Below are positions 25,257 through 32,198 of a DNA stretch of 32,198 bases, one piece after another (position 1 is the first letter of the stretch; every line of letters begins with the position of its first letter). Source of the stretch: an uncultured Planctomycetaceae bacterium (lineage in GTDB: Bacteria; Planctomycetota; Planctomycetia; Planctomycetales; Planctomycetaceae); the NCBI GenBank assembly GCA_903921605.1, contig CAIXQV010000382.1, positions 1 through 32,198 of the forward strand. Reading direction: 5' to 3'. The translations under genes and the position numbers were made by a program. The notes beneath the pieces were generated by a model. It had not been told where the DNA came from and ran no database searches. It was given only the letters and a program-made list of their open reading frames with translations.

Positions 25257-26618
25257 TTATTGGAAACCCAGGCCCGGGCCCGCAAGTCGGCTTGTGTCGA
25301 TTGTGCCATTTTTGACATTAAACAGCGTCGGAAGCTTCTTGGCCCATTTCTGGTTCGCCGATGGACAGTATTGCCGAGCGTTTCCTTCAATAGCGGCGAC
25401 ACCTGGGATCCTGGCAGCAAGGCTGCACGAGTGAAGGAACGATGCTCCCGGGCAGGTTAAATCCTGCACGCACAAAAACATGCCGAACTTCTGAGCCGCA
25501 GCCGCCATCAGTAAGGACTCGGTCTGTCCCTTGCAGGCTTTTAACGCAATACCCGAGTAACCCAGCTCCCGAGCTTGCAGCAGAGACTCATAGGAAACCA
25601 GAGCCTCGTCGATCACGACCGGCTTGATTTTAGCCACCTCATGCATCTTCGGGGCGTTTTCCGCGTCCAGATTCCTGCTCGTCGGCTGTTCAATGTACTG
25701 AATGCGATCAAATGCCCCAGGACTCGATTTTCGAATCCGATTCAGGAACTCGATGACATAGTCTGCCGACTGGCACTTTTCATTGAAGTCACAGGAATAA
25801 AACCAGGCTGCACACCCCCGCTCCGCCTGAGCCTGTGCTGTTACTTTTTCAATGGCCAGAACTCGATCCACATCCCAGTCAAGCTGATCACCGGCCAGCT
25901 TGATCTTCAGGTGAGTCAAAGTGTCTGCCTTGATCCACTCGCCAAGTGTCACCGGTAGTTTATCAGCCGGACGATCTTTCACGTCGGCTTCCGTCAAGGG
26001 ATCCATCGCCCCAACAAGATGATACAGTGGCAATGTCGGCACTGGTTCACGCGACGTGTATTTATCGAGATACTCACCGGCAAACTGACTGTCGAGAAAC
26101 TCGCCCAGGTCCGTCTTGCAGAACTCTTTCGACAAAGTATTGAAACTGTTCAGTTTGAGCATTCGACCATACGCGTCGTGCACGGCCGCATCGATCGCAC
26201 TGGCGCAAACCATCCGAGCCAAAGGTGGAATCGTTTCACTAACACCTTTTGACTCGCAAAGCCGTCTCGCCTGATGTTCGTACTCTGTGGAGACTTCGAA
26301 CTCAATCTCAAGAGGATGGCCGAACCCGGGATACGTATCAAACAGATCCACGACGGACCTGGAATAAGCCATCATGAGTTGCTCGGTCTGGTGAGGCTCC
26401 AGTGTTGCTGAAGGCCAGGCCCAGACATTTCCAACAGGCATGCTTCCATGTCCGGTTGCATGCTTTCCGCTATGCGATTCGACCGTGACTTCGGCATTGA
26501 TCAGATACGACGAACTAACGATCCGGCCACCGAACTTCAGCGGAGCACGGAATTGAACCGGCTCAAATGACACACTGACTTCCTTGACCTGCACGTCAGT
26601 GGCTTTCCCCTGACCCAT
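25257..26618 (-). CDS. Enolase-superfamily enzyme, muconate-cycloisomerase/mandelate-racemase-like
   Basis: The 453-residue protein has the enolase-superfamily layout: an alpha+beta capping domain (1-150), then a TIM-barrel domain with LKIKLAG (Lys 238 and Lys 240, the K-x-K base), SCDFNEKC (Asp 277), IQYIEQPTSRN (Glu 310) and VVIDEALV (Asp 337) as Mg ligands, and ALKACKGQ (Lys 360/363) as the opposite base. These residues fit the muconate lactonizing/dipeptide epimerase subgroup better than mandelate racemase, which uses His there. The start at 26618 has GAGGA nine bases upstream. The frame is open to 26843, but that extension has no domain. The substrate is unknown; a sugar-acid or dipeptide is possible. 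Confidence 0.85.
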   Translation of the reverse strand: MGQGKATDVQVKEVSVSFEPVQFRAPLKFGGRIVSSSYLINAEVTVESHSGKHATGHGSMPVGNVWAWPSATLEPHQTEQLMMAYSRSVVDLFDTYPGFGHPLEIEFEVSTEYEHQARRLCESKGVSETIPPLARMVCASAIDAAVHDAYGRMLKLNSFNTLSKEFCKTDLGEFLDSQFAGEYLDKYTSREPVPTLPLYHLVGAMDPLTEADVKDRPADKLPVTLGEWIKADTLTHLKIKLAGDQLDWDVDRVLAIEKVTAQAQAERGCAAWFYSCDFNEKCQSADYVIEFLNRIRKSSPGAFDRIQYIEQPTSRNLDAENAPKMHEVAKIKPVVIDEALVSYESLLQARELGYSGIALKACKGQTESLLMAAAAQKFGMFLCVQDLTCPGASFLHSCSLAARIPGVAAIEGNARQYCPSANQKWAKKLPTLFNVKNGTIDTSRLAGPGLGFQ

Positions 26619-27150
26619 TTCCGAGTGTCCTCTGCTAAATGATGGTTGTGAATGCTCCAGACCTCCGGAAGTATTACCGGAGAAAACCGTTCTGAGAAGC
26701 ATCCGACGGGATTCCTTGCCCATGCCGCAACAAACCAACCCAAAGTACTTCGGCGGAAGACTCGGTGAAAAAGATCCCGGAAATGACCACCAGCGCCTAT
26801 CCGCACGACGGACAACGATCAAGAAAGCGTGGGATATGAGCATCCGGGGCAGAGTTCGAACTCGAAAATCGGATTGCCGGCCCCCGAGATAACCCTGGAA
26901 ACGGCCTCACAACGAATCATGAAACTGCTGTCTTCTCGGGACTGTTCGGAAGAAGTCGTTTTCCAAACCATCGCCCCGCCGCTGGTGCTCGCGCCGCACT
27001 CGAGATCAACAATCAGCCCGGAGGCTCCCCTGGCTTGCCAACCTGCATGAAAGCTGGCTGCGAACGCCCAATGTACCAGACGCCCCAGCATTTTACTCTG
27101 GATTCAGATTTACCATCGAGACAGCACGGCAACAACTGTACAGGACAATA
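26619..27150. other. Intergenic stretch, no gene recognised
   Basis: This 532-base gap lies between rsgA (ending at 27151) and the enolase-superfamily gene (starting at 26618), both on the minus strand. A 12-base palindrome with a TTCGAA centre lies near 26851-26862, but no tRNA cloverleaf can be built around it. A 90-residue minus-strand frame (27091-26819) has no ribosome binding site and no family resemblance. Confidence 0.4.
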
Positions 27151-28341
27151 TCACTGTTTCACATGACCCCGAGCAGGGTTCTTCCAGGTCCAGATATCGT
27201 CCTCTCGCAGTCGCAGATAGCTATTGTATCGAGATTCTGAAATCAACGTCTGTGCGACAGCGTCTTTCACTCCACAGCCATCTTCGTGCGTGTGAGTACA
27301 GTCCTGATAACGACAATAAGAAATAAACGGACGGAACTCGACATAGTACCCGTCCACTTCTTCGATGGAGATATCCCACAACTCAAACTGCCGAATGCCG
27401 GGCGTATCACAGACCCAGCCTCCGAAGGTCAACGGCACCAGCCTGGCGCGGCGAGTTGTATGAGTTCCCTTACGAGTCCAGTCGCTGACATCTGCCGTGC
27501 GAAGTCCCAATTCGTTATCCACACAGTTCAACAGAGACGACTTGCCGACTCCGCTTTGTCCACTGACGGCCGTCTGACGATTGGCCAGTAATCCTCGCAA
27601 CTGATCAATTCCTCGACCATCTCGAGTACACGTCAAGACGACCGTATACCCCGCGCGACCATAAGCGCGAAGGTGGACAAGCAGCGAACGAGGATCAACA
27701 AGGTCGATCTTATTGATGCAAATAATTGGCTGAATTCCTCGTCGCTCCGCACTGACCAGATAGCGGTCTATCAACTGCGGCTTGAAGTCCGGATCCGCTG
27801 CGGTCCCGACAATCAACACCTGATCAATATTGGCGACCAGAACATGCTCGCGTCCCTGACTACCCCGAGACAAAATCCCGCGTCTCGGCTCAACTCGTTC
27901 AATGACGGCCTGACTGACATCACCTTCCTGACGAAACAAAACTCGATCGCCAGTGACGACGACATTGCGGGAATCACGAGCCAGCGAACGCAGGATGCCG
28001 CGAATAGAACAGGCGTACTCTTTGCCATCAGCATCGTCCAGCACCATCACGTGCAGCCCAATGAAACTGGAGACACGCCCGCTGCGGCAACCGGATTCAT
28101 CGACAACTCGCAATAACTGATCCCCGTGCGACTCGATTCCAACCAGTGTTCGACGACGCGAAAGGTCACCGCGAGCAGTTACTCGTTCGCCGCGCGAAAC
28201 GTCTTCCACAGTTTCGTCGCTGCTCTGCATATCCTGAGTCAGGTTCTGCTGCCGCGTACGTGTCTGCTTGTTCCGACGGATGTCGACACGGTGCTTTTTT
28301 CCTTCCTGCGGTCGATGATGTTTACGTCCCTTGTCAGCCAT
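27151..28341 (-). CDS. rsgA: Ribosome small subunit-dependent GTPase A (RsgA/YjeQ)
   Basis: The 396-residue circularly permuted GTPase helps mature the 30S subunit. Motifs come in the permuted order: G4 NKID at 210-213, G1 GQSGVGKS at 261-268, G2 region KGTHTTRRARL (about 291-301) and G3 DTPG at 312-315. The zinc-binding C-terminal domain follows with Cys 343, Cys 348, His 350 and Cys 356 in SYCRYQDCTHTHEDGCGV. An OB-fold precedes the GTPase domain. The first ~65 residues are basic and poorly conserved, longer than in E. coli. The start at 28341 has CAGGG seven bases upstream. It is transcribed divergently from the membrane protein gene at 28652. Confidence 0.97.
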   Translation of the reverse strand: MADKGRKHHRPQEGKKHRVDIRRNKQTRTRQQNLTQDMQSSDETVEDVSRGERVTARGDLSRRRTLVGIESHGDQLLRVVDESGCRSGRVSSFIGLHVMVLDDADGKEYACSIRGILRSLARDSRNVVVTGDRVLFRQEGDVSQAVIERVEPRRGILSRGSQGREHVLVANIDQVLIVGTAADPDFKPQLIDRYLVSAERRGIQPIICINKIDLVDPRSLLVHLRAYGRAGYTVVLTCTRDGRGIDQLRGLLANRQTAVSGQSGVGKSSLLNCVDNELGLRTADVSDWTRKGTHTTRRARLVPLTFGGWVCDTPGIRQFELWDISIEEVDGYYVEFRPFISYCRYQDCTHTHEDGCGVKDAVAQTLISESRYNSYLRLREDDIWTWKNPARGHVKQ

Positions 28342-28651
28342 TCACTCGCCCTGTTCCAGACATACTCAACCCTGAGCCGATTTTGTCCCACCCGTTTCCC
28401 AGCCATTCTTTCAAAGGCTGTAGACGACGCGCCTAGTATCGCAGATCAACCTGGAATCCGGAATCCGCTTCAACTTCGGACACATCAACGAACTACGCAG
28501 ACCAGAAGAATTGCGGCGACTGGGCAGAATCACTTGAGTCATCAGTGCGAATGGCCTTACACTGGCGGCAGGAATGGAGTTGGCCAACCTGTCCTCTGTC
28601 AGGTTCGAACCCCAAAAAATGTGCCAATTCCCAGTCATCAGGAGAACCACA
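28342..28651. other. Divergent promoter region between rsgA and the membrane-protein gene
   Basis: This 310-base gap separates two divergent starts and should carry both promoters. A stretch around 28603-28616 (aggttcgaacccc) looks like a tRNA T-loop, but no acceptor, D or anticodon arm fits. No clear operator or riboswitch was seen. Confidence 0.4.
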
Positions 28652-29758
28652 ATGAGATTTCGATCCAAAGGAAAACCGCGAGGGCAAATTCTGGCTCGAG
28701 AGCAACGTCGTATCACGCTGATGATTGTGGGCGTGGGCTTGCTGATCATGATCCTGGTCATTTCGGGGAAATCGGCCTGGTTCACCCAGTTGTTCTCAGA
28801 TCCGGCATCAGCACAGAAAAAAAAGCAGCCTGTTTCTGAAGCCTTGATGGGAAACACGGAATTGCGACCTGATGAAGTCGAGTTCGTGCCGACCGAATCG
28901 CCTGCGGCAGCGAATGACTACGCTTCCATGATCGATCGGGCCGGCGCTGCTCAAATGGAAGCGACTCTCCCGGAGAACACGAATGGCGTTAATAACGTTC
29001 CTTATAATCTGACACGAACAATTCGCGACGATGTTCTTGGAGTGCTTTCAACAGAGAGCGACGCGTGGTTTGGAACGCTGCGAATGGCTCAGAAAATCAC
29101 CAGCGAACAGCGATCCCGCATTCCGGAGGGACAGTTTGCTCTCTTCATGGATGCCCCACAGTCCTGCCGCGGCAAGGCGTTCACGATTCAGGGTCGCCTG
29201 CGACGACTGGTAAAAGCTCCTCTTCCTAAAAGCGCGGAGACCTACGGAGTGCGTGCTGCGTACGATGCATGGATCTCAACTCGTGATTCCGGAAATCAAC
29301 TTCTGCATGTGGTTGCTCTGAGCGCCGATTCTGGTTTGCCTCTCCGCGAGGAACTCGGTTCCAATGGCCCCGATGTTGAGTTAGCGGGATACTTTTTCAA
29401 GCGTGAAGGCTATGCGGCCAAAGGTGTCGACGGACAAGGCGACCTTGCACTGGCACCGTTGATTCTAGCGGGTCGGTTACGTTATCTGCCGCCACGCAGC
29501 CTTGTCACTCGGGCAGACGAGATGAATCCGTGGCTGATGTGGGTGGGAATTATCGTCGGCATTGGAGTCCTGCTGCTGATCTGGCAATTCCAGATGTCCG
29601 ATAACATCTTCCGGGGCACCAGAACTCATCAATTGACTTCACCGCCAGTGCGTCCATCATTTGATGGCGTTGAGTCTGTTACGATCGAGCAAGTGCTGAA
29701 AGATATGCAGGAACATGCTCAACAGACATCTCCTGATACCAGCCTGATCTCGAGATGA
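28652..29758 (+). CDS. Two-TM membrane protein of unknown function
   Basis: The 368-residue protein has a basic N-terminus (MRFRSKGKPRGQILAREQRR), a transmembrane segment at about 23-39 (LMIVGVGLLIMILVISG), a ~250-residue presumably periplasmic domain, and a second transmembrane segment near 290-310 (WLMWVGIIVGIGVLLLIWQF) followed by a short cytosolic tail. The periplasmic part contains beta-rich stretches such as GKAFTIQGRLRRLVKAPLP and LAPLILAGRLRYLPPRSL that may form repeats, but I recognise no family. The start at 28652 has AGGAG eight bases upstream; the frame is open to 28574. It sits 52 bases before ispE and may be co-transcribed. Confidence 0.85.
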   Translation: MRFRSKGKPRGQILAREQRRITLMIVGVGLLIMILVISGKSAWFTQLFSDPASAQKKKQPVSEALMGNTELRPDEVEFVPTESPAAANDYASMIDRAGAAQMEATLPENTNGVNNVPYNLTRTIRDDVLGVLSTESDAWFGTLRMAQKITSEQRSRIPEGQFALFMDAPQSCRGKAFTIQGRLRRLVKAPLPKSAETYGVRAAYDAWISTRDSGNQLLHVVALSADSGLPLREELGSNGPDVELAGYFFKREGYAAKGVDGQGDLALAPLILAGRLRYLPPRSLVTRADEMNPWLMWVGIIVGIGVLLLIWQFQMSDNIFRGTRTHQLTSPPVRPSFDGVESVTIEQVLKDMQEHAQQTSPDTSLISR

Positions 29759-29810
29759 ACGAGTGTTCGGCCGCGCATCGCGGGGAAACAGAATCGTAAA
29801 GAGACCCCCA

Positions 29811-30794
29811 ATGACAGAATGCGGGAACTTATTAGCCTCGACTCCCATAACGATGGGGTGTGGTTACAAATCGGGCTCTGAAAACTCGATTACGATGGCT
29901 TGCCCGGCGAAACTCAATGTGTTTTTGGAGGTCCTCGGAAAACGCCCCGACGGGTATCATGAACTCGAAACAGTGATGCTAAGAACTCAGTTCTCTGATC
30001 AGCTGACAGCTCGGCCAACACTTTCCCCGCAGTTGACTCTTCGTTTCAGCGATGCAACTGCTGCAGAAAACCGAAAAGGTGTACCGCTCGACGAAAGCAA
30101 TCTGATCCTCAAAGCCGCCGCTGCTGTAAGAGAAAAACTGGGAACGCGCGATGGTGCCGTGTTCATTCTTCACAAGCGGATTCCTCCCGAATCCGGATTG
30201 GCTGGTGGTTCCAGTAATGCAGCCGCGGCACTCTTGCTTTGCCGCCAGATCTGGCAGCTATCACCCGGGATGTCGTCACTCTCGAATGCTGACCTCCATG
30301 GACTTGCAGCCGGTCTCGGAAGCGATATCAATTTTCTGCTGAGTGGCGTGCCAGCAGCAATCTGTCGTGGCCGTGGGGAATTGATTGAGCCGTTCCCGCT
30401 TGCTCGAAAGCTATTCTTTGTTGCGGTCCGACCGAAGTCCGGGAACAGCACGGCCGCCGTGTTTCGGGCCACCGACATGCCGGATCAATGCCTCAACTCT
30501 TCCGCTGTGGTATCCGTCTTGAGCGGGCAGGGCTCCCAACGTTTCCAGGATGTTGTCTTTAATCGACTCACCAGTGCGGCTAAGAAAACAAACCCTGAGA
30601 TGGCCGAACTGATGGTGCGCCTTCATAGACTTGCCGGTCGTCCGGTCTTCATGTCCGGTAGCGGCTCAACCGTTTTCGTTGTTGCCGAAAGTCGCGTCGA
30701 GGCGACTCAACTTCAGACACAGGTGAAACAAGCATTGCACCGGACGGCCTGGATCCTCGAAACCGCTGACCCTGCCACCAGGACCTGCATGTAG
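29811..30794 (+). CDS. ispE: 4-diphosphocytidyl-2-C-methyl-D-erythritol kinase IspE
   Basis: This GHMP kinase phosphorylates the 2-hydroxyl of CDP-methylerythritol in the MEP pathway to isopentenyl diphosphate. It shows CPAKLNVFLEVLGKRPDGYH (substrate and ATP region), the glycine-rich ATP loop PPESGLAGGSSNAAA, and the late GHMP motif MSGSGSTVF. The 327-residue product from ATG 29811 (AGAG upstream) is a little longer than usual. ATG 29895 would give 299 residues and begin just before the conserved ACPAKLN. The ORF back to 29763 overlaps no conserved sequence. The gene follows the two-TM membrane protein by 52 bases. Confidence 0.95.
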   Translation: MTECGNLLASTPITMGCGYKSGSENSITMACPAKLNVFLEVLGKRPDGYHELETVMLRTQFSDQLTARPTLSPQLTLRFSDATAAENRKGVPLDESNLILKAAAAVREKLGTRDGAVFILHKRIPPESGLAGGSSNAAAALLLCRQIWQLSPGMSSLSNADLHGLAAGLGSDINFLLSGVPAAICRGRGELIEPFPLARKLFFVAVRPKSGNSTAAVFRATDMPDQCLNSSAVVSVLSGQGSQRFQDVVFNRLTSAAKKTNPEMAELMVRLHRLAGRPVFMSGSGSTVFVVAESRVEATQLQTQVKQALHRTAWILETADPATRTCM

Positions 30795-30942
30795 AGCAGA
30801 CAATGCCGGTCATTACTCTGCATGTGACGTTTCTGTATTCTTCCGGAAACATGTCGCTCCGGCTCACCTGGACAAGCTCAGTTCCTCAATGCTCCTCCGA
30901 TTATTCAGGCGTTGCCGATCGGCACCATTTGAATCATTTCGT

Positions 30943-31028
30943 GTTGCCTGCGCCGAAATGCTGTTGAGAGCCTGAGTTGCGACGCCTTCGTGAGGGGAAT
31001 CCATTCCCCTCGTTGATTTCAGGCAACA
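30943..31028. other. Candidate structured RNA element between ispE and the pilin genes
   Basis: An outer helix pairs 30943-30951 (tgttgcctg) with 31020-31028 (caggcaaca), a perfect 9 bp, and encloses a second perfect hairpin, 30992-31000 (gaggggaat) with 31003-31011 (attcccctc). It is found by eye and lies in the 489-base gap 30795-31283, which holds no ORF I believe. It may be a small RNA, a terminator-like structure without T tract, or part of the ispE 3' end. Confidence 0.4.
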
Positions 31029-31164
31029 TCGTTCGGACCTTGCCTTTACGATCTGTAAACCCCAACGCAAAGATTGAAGAATCTGCGTAACACAATACCA
31101 CATTTGTGTTTAGATCCGATCAGAACAACAACAAATACAATTTTCTTTGCGCGCCAAGGGGGTT

Positions 31165-31179
31165 TGGCATACAGGCTGC
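31165..31179 (+). promoter_or_regulatory. Sigma-54 (RpoN) promoter of the pilin genes
   Basis: TGGCATACAGGCTGC followed by TT matches the sigma-54 consensus TGGCAc-N5-TTGCa/t: the -24 GG is at 31166-31167 and the -12 GC at 31178-31179, separated by the required 10 bases. The predicted transcript would start near 31191, leaving a ~93-base leader containing the hairpin at 31233-31260. Pilin genes in many bacteria use sigma-54 promoters. No enhancer-binding regulator lies in the window. Confidence 0.7.
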
Positions 31180-31232
31180 TTTACATCTCCTGCATCAACG
31201 CTGATCAAAGTGACCAGCCAATACAGACAAGA

Positions 31233-31260
31233 GTGAAACTCATCCGAAACTGAGTTTCAC
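31233..31260 (+). promoter_or_regulatory. Leader stem-loop upstream of the first pilin gene
   Basis: Arms 31233-31242 (gtgaaactca) and 31251-31260 (tgagtttcac) form a perfect 10-bp stem with an 8-base loop. It ends about 11 bases before the AGGAG ribosome binding site and 23 before the ATG at 31284. It may protect the mRNA from 5' decay or regulate translation; no T tract follows. Confidence 0.65.
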
Positions 31261-31283
31261 GACAACGACACAGGAGACGCACC

Positions 31284-31586
31284 ATGAACATTCTGAATGC
31301 ACTGAAGAACGACGAAAACGGCTTTGTAGTTTCTGCGGAACTGGTTCTGGTCGGAACCATCTGCGTACTCGGCATGATCGTCGGACTGAGCGAACTGAGC
31401 TTCAACGTCAACCAGGAACTTGAAGACGTCGGTTCCGCCATCGGCAATATCAACCAGACCTACTACTACACACTCGCCAGCGGCAAAAAGGGTGAAGTCG
31501 TCGGAAGCACAAATCTCGACTTCCAGGACGAATGCGACAACAGCTGCGACATCAACTGCGACTCCCCAGCTCAGGGTGAGAAGTAA
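31284..31586 (+). CDS. Pilin-like protein, first of a tandem pair
   Basis: This is a 100-residue protein of a planctomycete pilin-like family. A short charged leader (MNILNALKNDENG) is followed by FVVSAELVLVGTICVLGMIV, a hydrophobic N-helix as in type IV/Flp pilins, then a polar helix (LSELSFNVNQELEDVGSAIG) and a small C-terminal domain ending FQDECDNSCDINCD. Prepilin peptidase would cleave after Gly 13, placing the conserved Glu at +6; cleavage after Phe 14 would put it at the usual +5. Three cysteines (84, 88, 92) form CX3CX3C among acidic residues. The ribosome binding site AGGAG is eight bases upstream. Expression is probably driven by the sigma-54 promoter at 31165. Confidence 0.85.
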   Translation: MNILNALKNDENGFVVSAELVLVGTICVLGMIVGLSELSFNVNQELEDVGSAIGNINQTYYYTLASGKKGEVVGSTNLDFQDECDNSCDINCDSPAQGEK

Positions 31587-31599
31587 GCAGCGAGATGCT

Positions 31600-31620
31600 A
31601 GCGGCGAGAAGCTCGTCGCT
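31600..31620 (+). other. Hairpin between the two pilin genes
   Basis: Arms 31600-31608 (agcggcgag) and 31612-31620 (ctcgtcgct) pair over 9 bp with one G-U and a 3-base loop, 14 bases after the first pilin stop. No T tract follows, so it is more likely a 3'-stabilising or partial-attenuation stem than a full terminator. Confidence 0.45.
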
Positions 31621-31666
31621 GGAAACATCTGATACTGAAAACTGAACTGTGTATTCCAAATTTCAA

Positions 31667-31682
31667 ATTTGAGATCTCAAAT
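31667..31682. repeat. 16-bp perfect palindrome in the pilin intergenic region
   Basis: atttgagatctcaaat reads identically on both strands, in an AT-rich stretch about 50 bases before the second pilin start. It could be an operator for a dimeric regulator of the second gene or a cruciform-prone site; no known consensus was matched. Confidence 0.5.
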
Positions 31683-31732
31683 CCTGATTCTCTGATTCCA
31701 AATAACCAAATTAATAGCCTGGAGTAACTTCG

Positions 31733-32068
31733 ATGAACTTGATCACCGCTCTGAAGAATGATGAAAACGGCTTCGTAGTTTCTGCTGAACTGGTTCTCGT
31801 CGGCACCATCTGTGTGCTCGGCATGATCGTCGGCCTGACAGAACTGTCCTACGGCGTGAACGAAGAACTGGAAGACCTGGGCTCTGCCGTCGGCAGCATC
31901 AACCAGACCTACTACTTCACGCTGGGAAGTGGCAAGAAGGGCGAAGTTGTCGGCAGTACAAATCTGGACTTCCAGGACGAATGCGACAACAGCTGTGACA
32001 TCACCTGCAACAGCCCGGCTCAGGGCGAAAAGGGCAGCAACAGCTCTTACGACAACAGCTCTTACTAA
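31733..32068 (+). CDS. Pilin-like protein, second of a tandem pair
   Basis: The 111-residue paralogue of the preceding gene is identical to it at 86 of the first 100 aligned residues, with the hydrophobic N-helix (ENGFVVSAELVLVGTICVLG) and the FQDECDNSCDI cysteine motif fully conserved. It adds an 11-residue Ser/Asn/Tyr-rich tail (GSNSSYDNSSY) absent from the first copy. Many differences at the DNA level are silent, which points to a duplication kept by purifying selection. A GGAG lies eight bases before the ATG. Co-transcription with the first copy is likely, with the hairpin at 31600-31620 possibly setting their ratio. No terminator is visible after the stop apart from a weak 5-bp stem at 32086-32099. 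Confidence 0.85.
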   Translation: MNLITALKNDENGFVVSAELVLVGTICVLGMIVGLTELSYGVNEELEDLGSAVGSINQTYYFTLGSGKKGEVVGSTNLDFQDECDNSCDITCNSPAQGEKGSNSSYDNSSY

Positions 32069-32130
32069 GTCTGAAGCCCAACGGCAGGGCGTCAGCCCTC
32101 CGAGTGATCACGACATGTTGAACGATTTGT

Positions 32131-32198
32131 TTCACCACAGAGGTCACAGAGAGGAATCGTAGAGCAAAGCAAGACCTGACTTTCCTCTGCGTTCCTCA
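32131..32198. repeat. Likely dispersed inverted repeat, cut by the window end
   Basis: The stretch beginning caccacagaggtcacagaga and the last 17 bases (tcctctgcgttcctca) are imperfect inverted copies. Sequences of the form cacagagg...cctctgtg are common dispersed repeats in several bacterial genomes as I recall. The right arm runs off the window, so the full element is not seen. Confidence 0.4.

Noticed and set aside
26619..26843. N-terminal extension of the enolase-superfamily protein, including an SRRMLLR stretch like a Tat motif
   Set aside because: No hydrophobic segment follows the arginines and the best ribosome binding site precedes ATG 26618.
26845..26870. A second TTCGAA palindrome that resembles a tRNA T arm
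   Set aside because: It is a simple 12-base palindrome; no cloverleaf is possible from the surrounding bases.
26819..27091. A 90-codon minus-strand frame with a Cys-x2-Cys-like end
   Set aside because: No ribosome binding site, no family resemblance, and an equally long open frame on the other strand.
28603..28616. T-loop-like aggttcgaacccc suggesting a tRNA gene
   Set aside because: The flanks do not form a 5-bp T stem and no anticodon, D or acceptor arm can be placed around it.

Overview
The window looks like bacterial chromosome from a marine-type planctomycete (Planctomycetota, probably Planctomycetaceae-like). The evidence is the gene mix: an FGly-type sulfatase, a Tat-exported Gfo/Idh/MocA oxidoreductase, an SGNH hydrolase, an FGE-fold protein, a lipoprotein and a cytochrome-like secreted protein of planctomycete style, and pilin-like proteins carrying the GFVVSAELVLVGT signature. 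GC content is moderate and genes lie on both strands. Many starts have a good Shine-Dalgarno sequence, and these were used to trim over-long ORFs. I saw no rRNA, tRNA, CRISPR array, transposase, integrase or phage gene.

Layout. 1-150 is the end of a CDS that starts before the window, followed by an RraA-family gene (208-927). 1002-3910 (minus) holds an exported Bcp-type peroxiredoxin, a Tat-exported Gfo/Idh/MocA protein and an SGNH hydrolase. 4004-9655 (plus) has an alkaline-phosphatase-superfamily protein, a GspE/PilB-like protein with a broken Walker A, an FGE-fold secreted protein and a second Gfo/Idh/MocA protein ending in a strong terminator. 9791-11419 is an Nramp-like membrane transporter. 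11666-13512 is metX-metW (homoserine acylation for methionine synthesis), preceded by a leader that can fold into a three-way junction. 13800-18514 (plus) carries a cytochrome-like secreted protein, a lipoprotein, a sulfatase and a small secreted phospholipase-A2-like protein.

A large bidirectional terminator (18567-18618) separates these from the minus-strand block 18712-28341: a 1156-residue protein that I identify as a PPi-type PEP carboxykinase homologue, an exported beta-propeller protein, a muconate-cycloisomerase-like enolase-superfamily enzyme and RsgA. Divergent from rsgA are a two-TM membrane protein and ispE. The window closes with two tandem pilin-like genes (31284-31586, 31733-32068) behind a near-consensus sigma-54 promoter (31165-31179) and a perfect leader hairpin, then the start of a dispersed-repeat-like inverted sequence cut by the window edge.

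The most interesting parts are the sigma-54/leader-hairpin/tandem-pilin locus with a CX3CX3C tail, the GspE/PilB-like protein lacking the Walker A lysine, the PPi-PEPCK homologue, the candidate structured leader of metX, and the PLA2-like protein. Everything here is read by eye; no database search or folding program was run.
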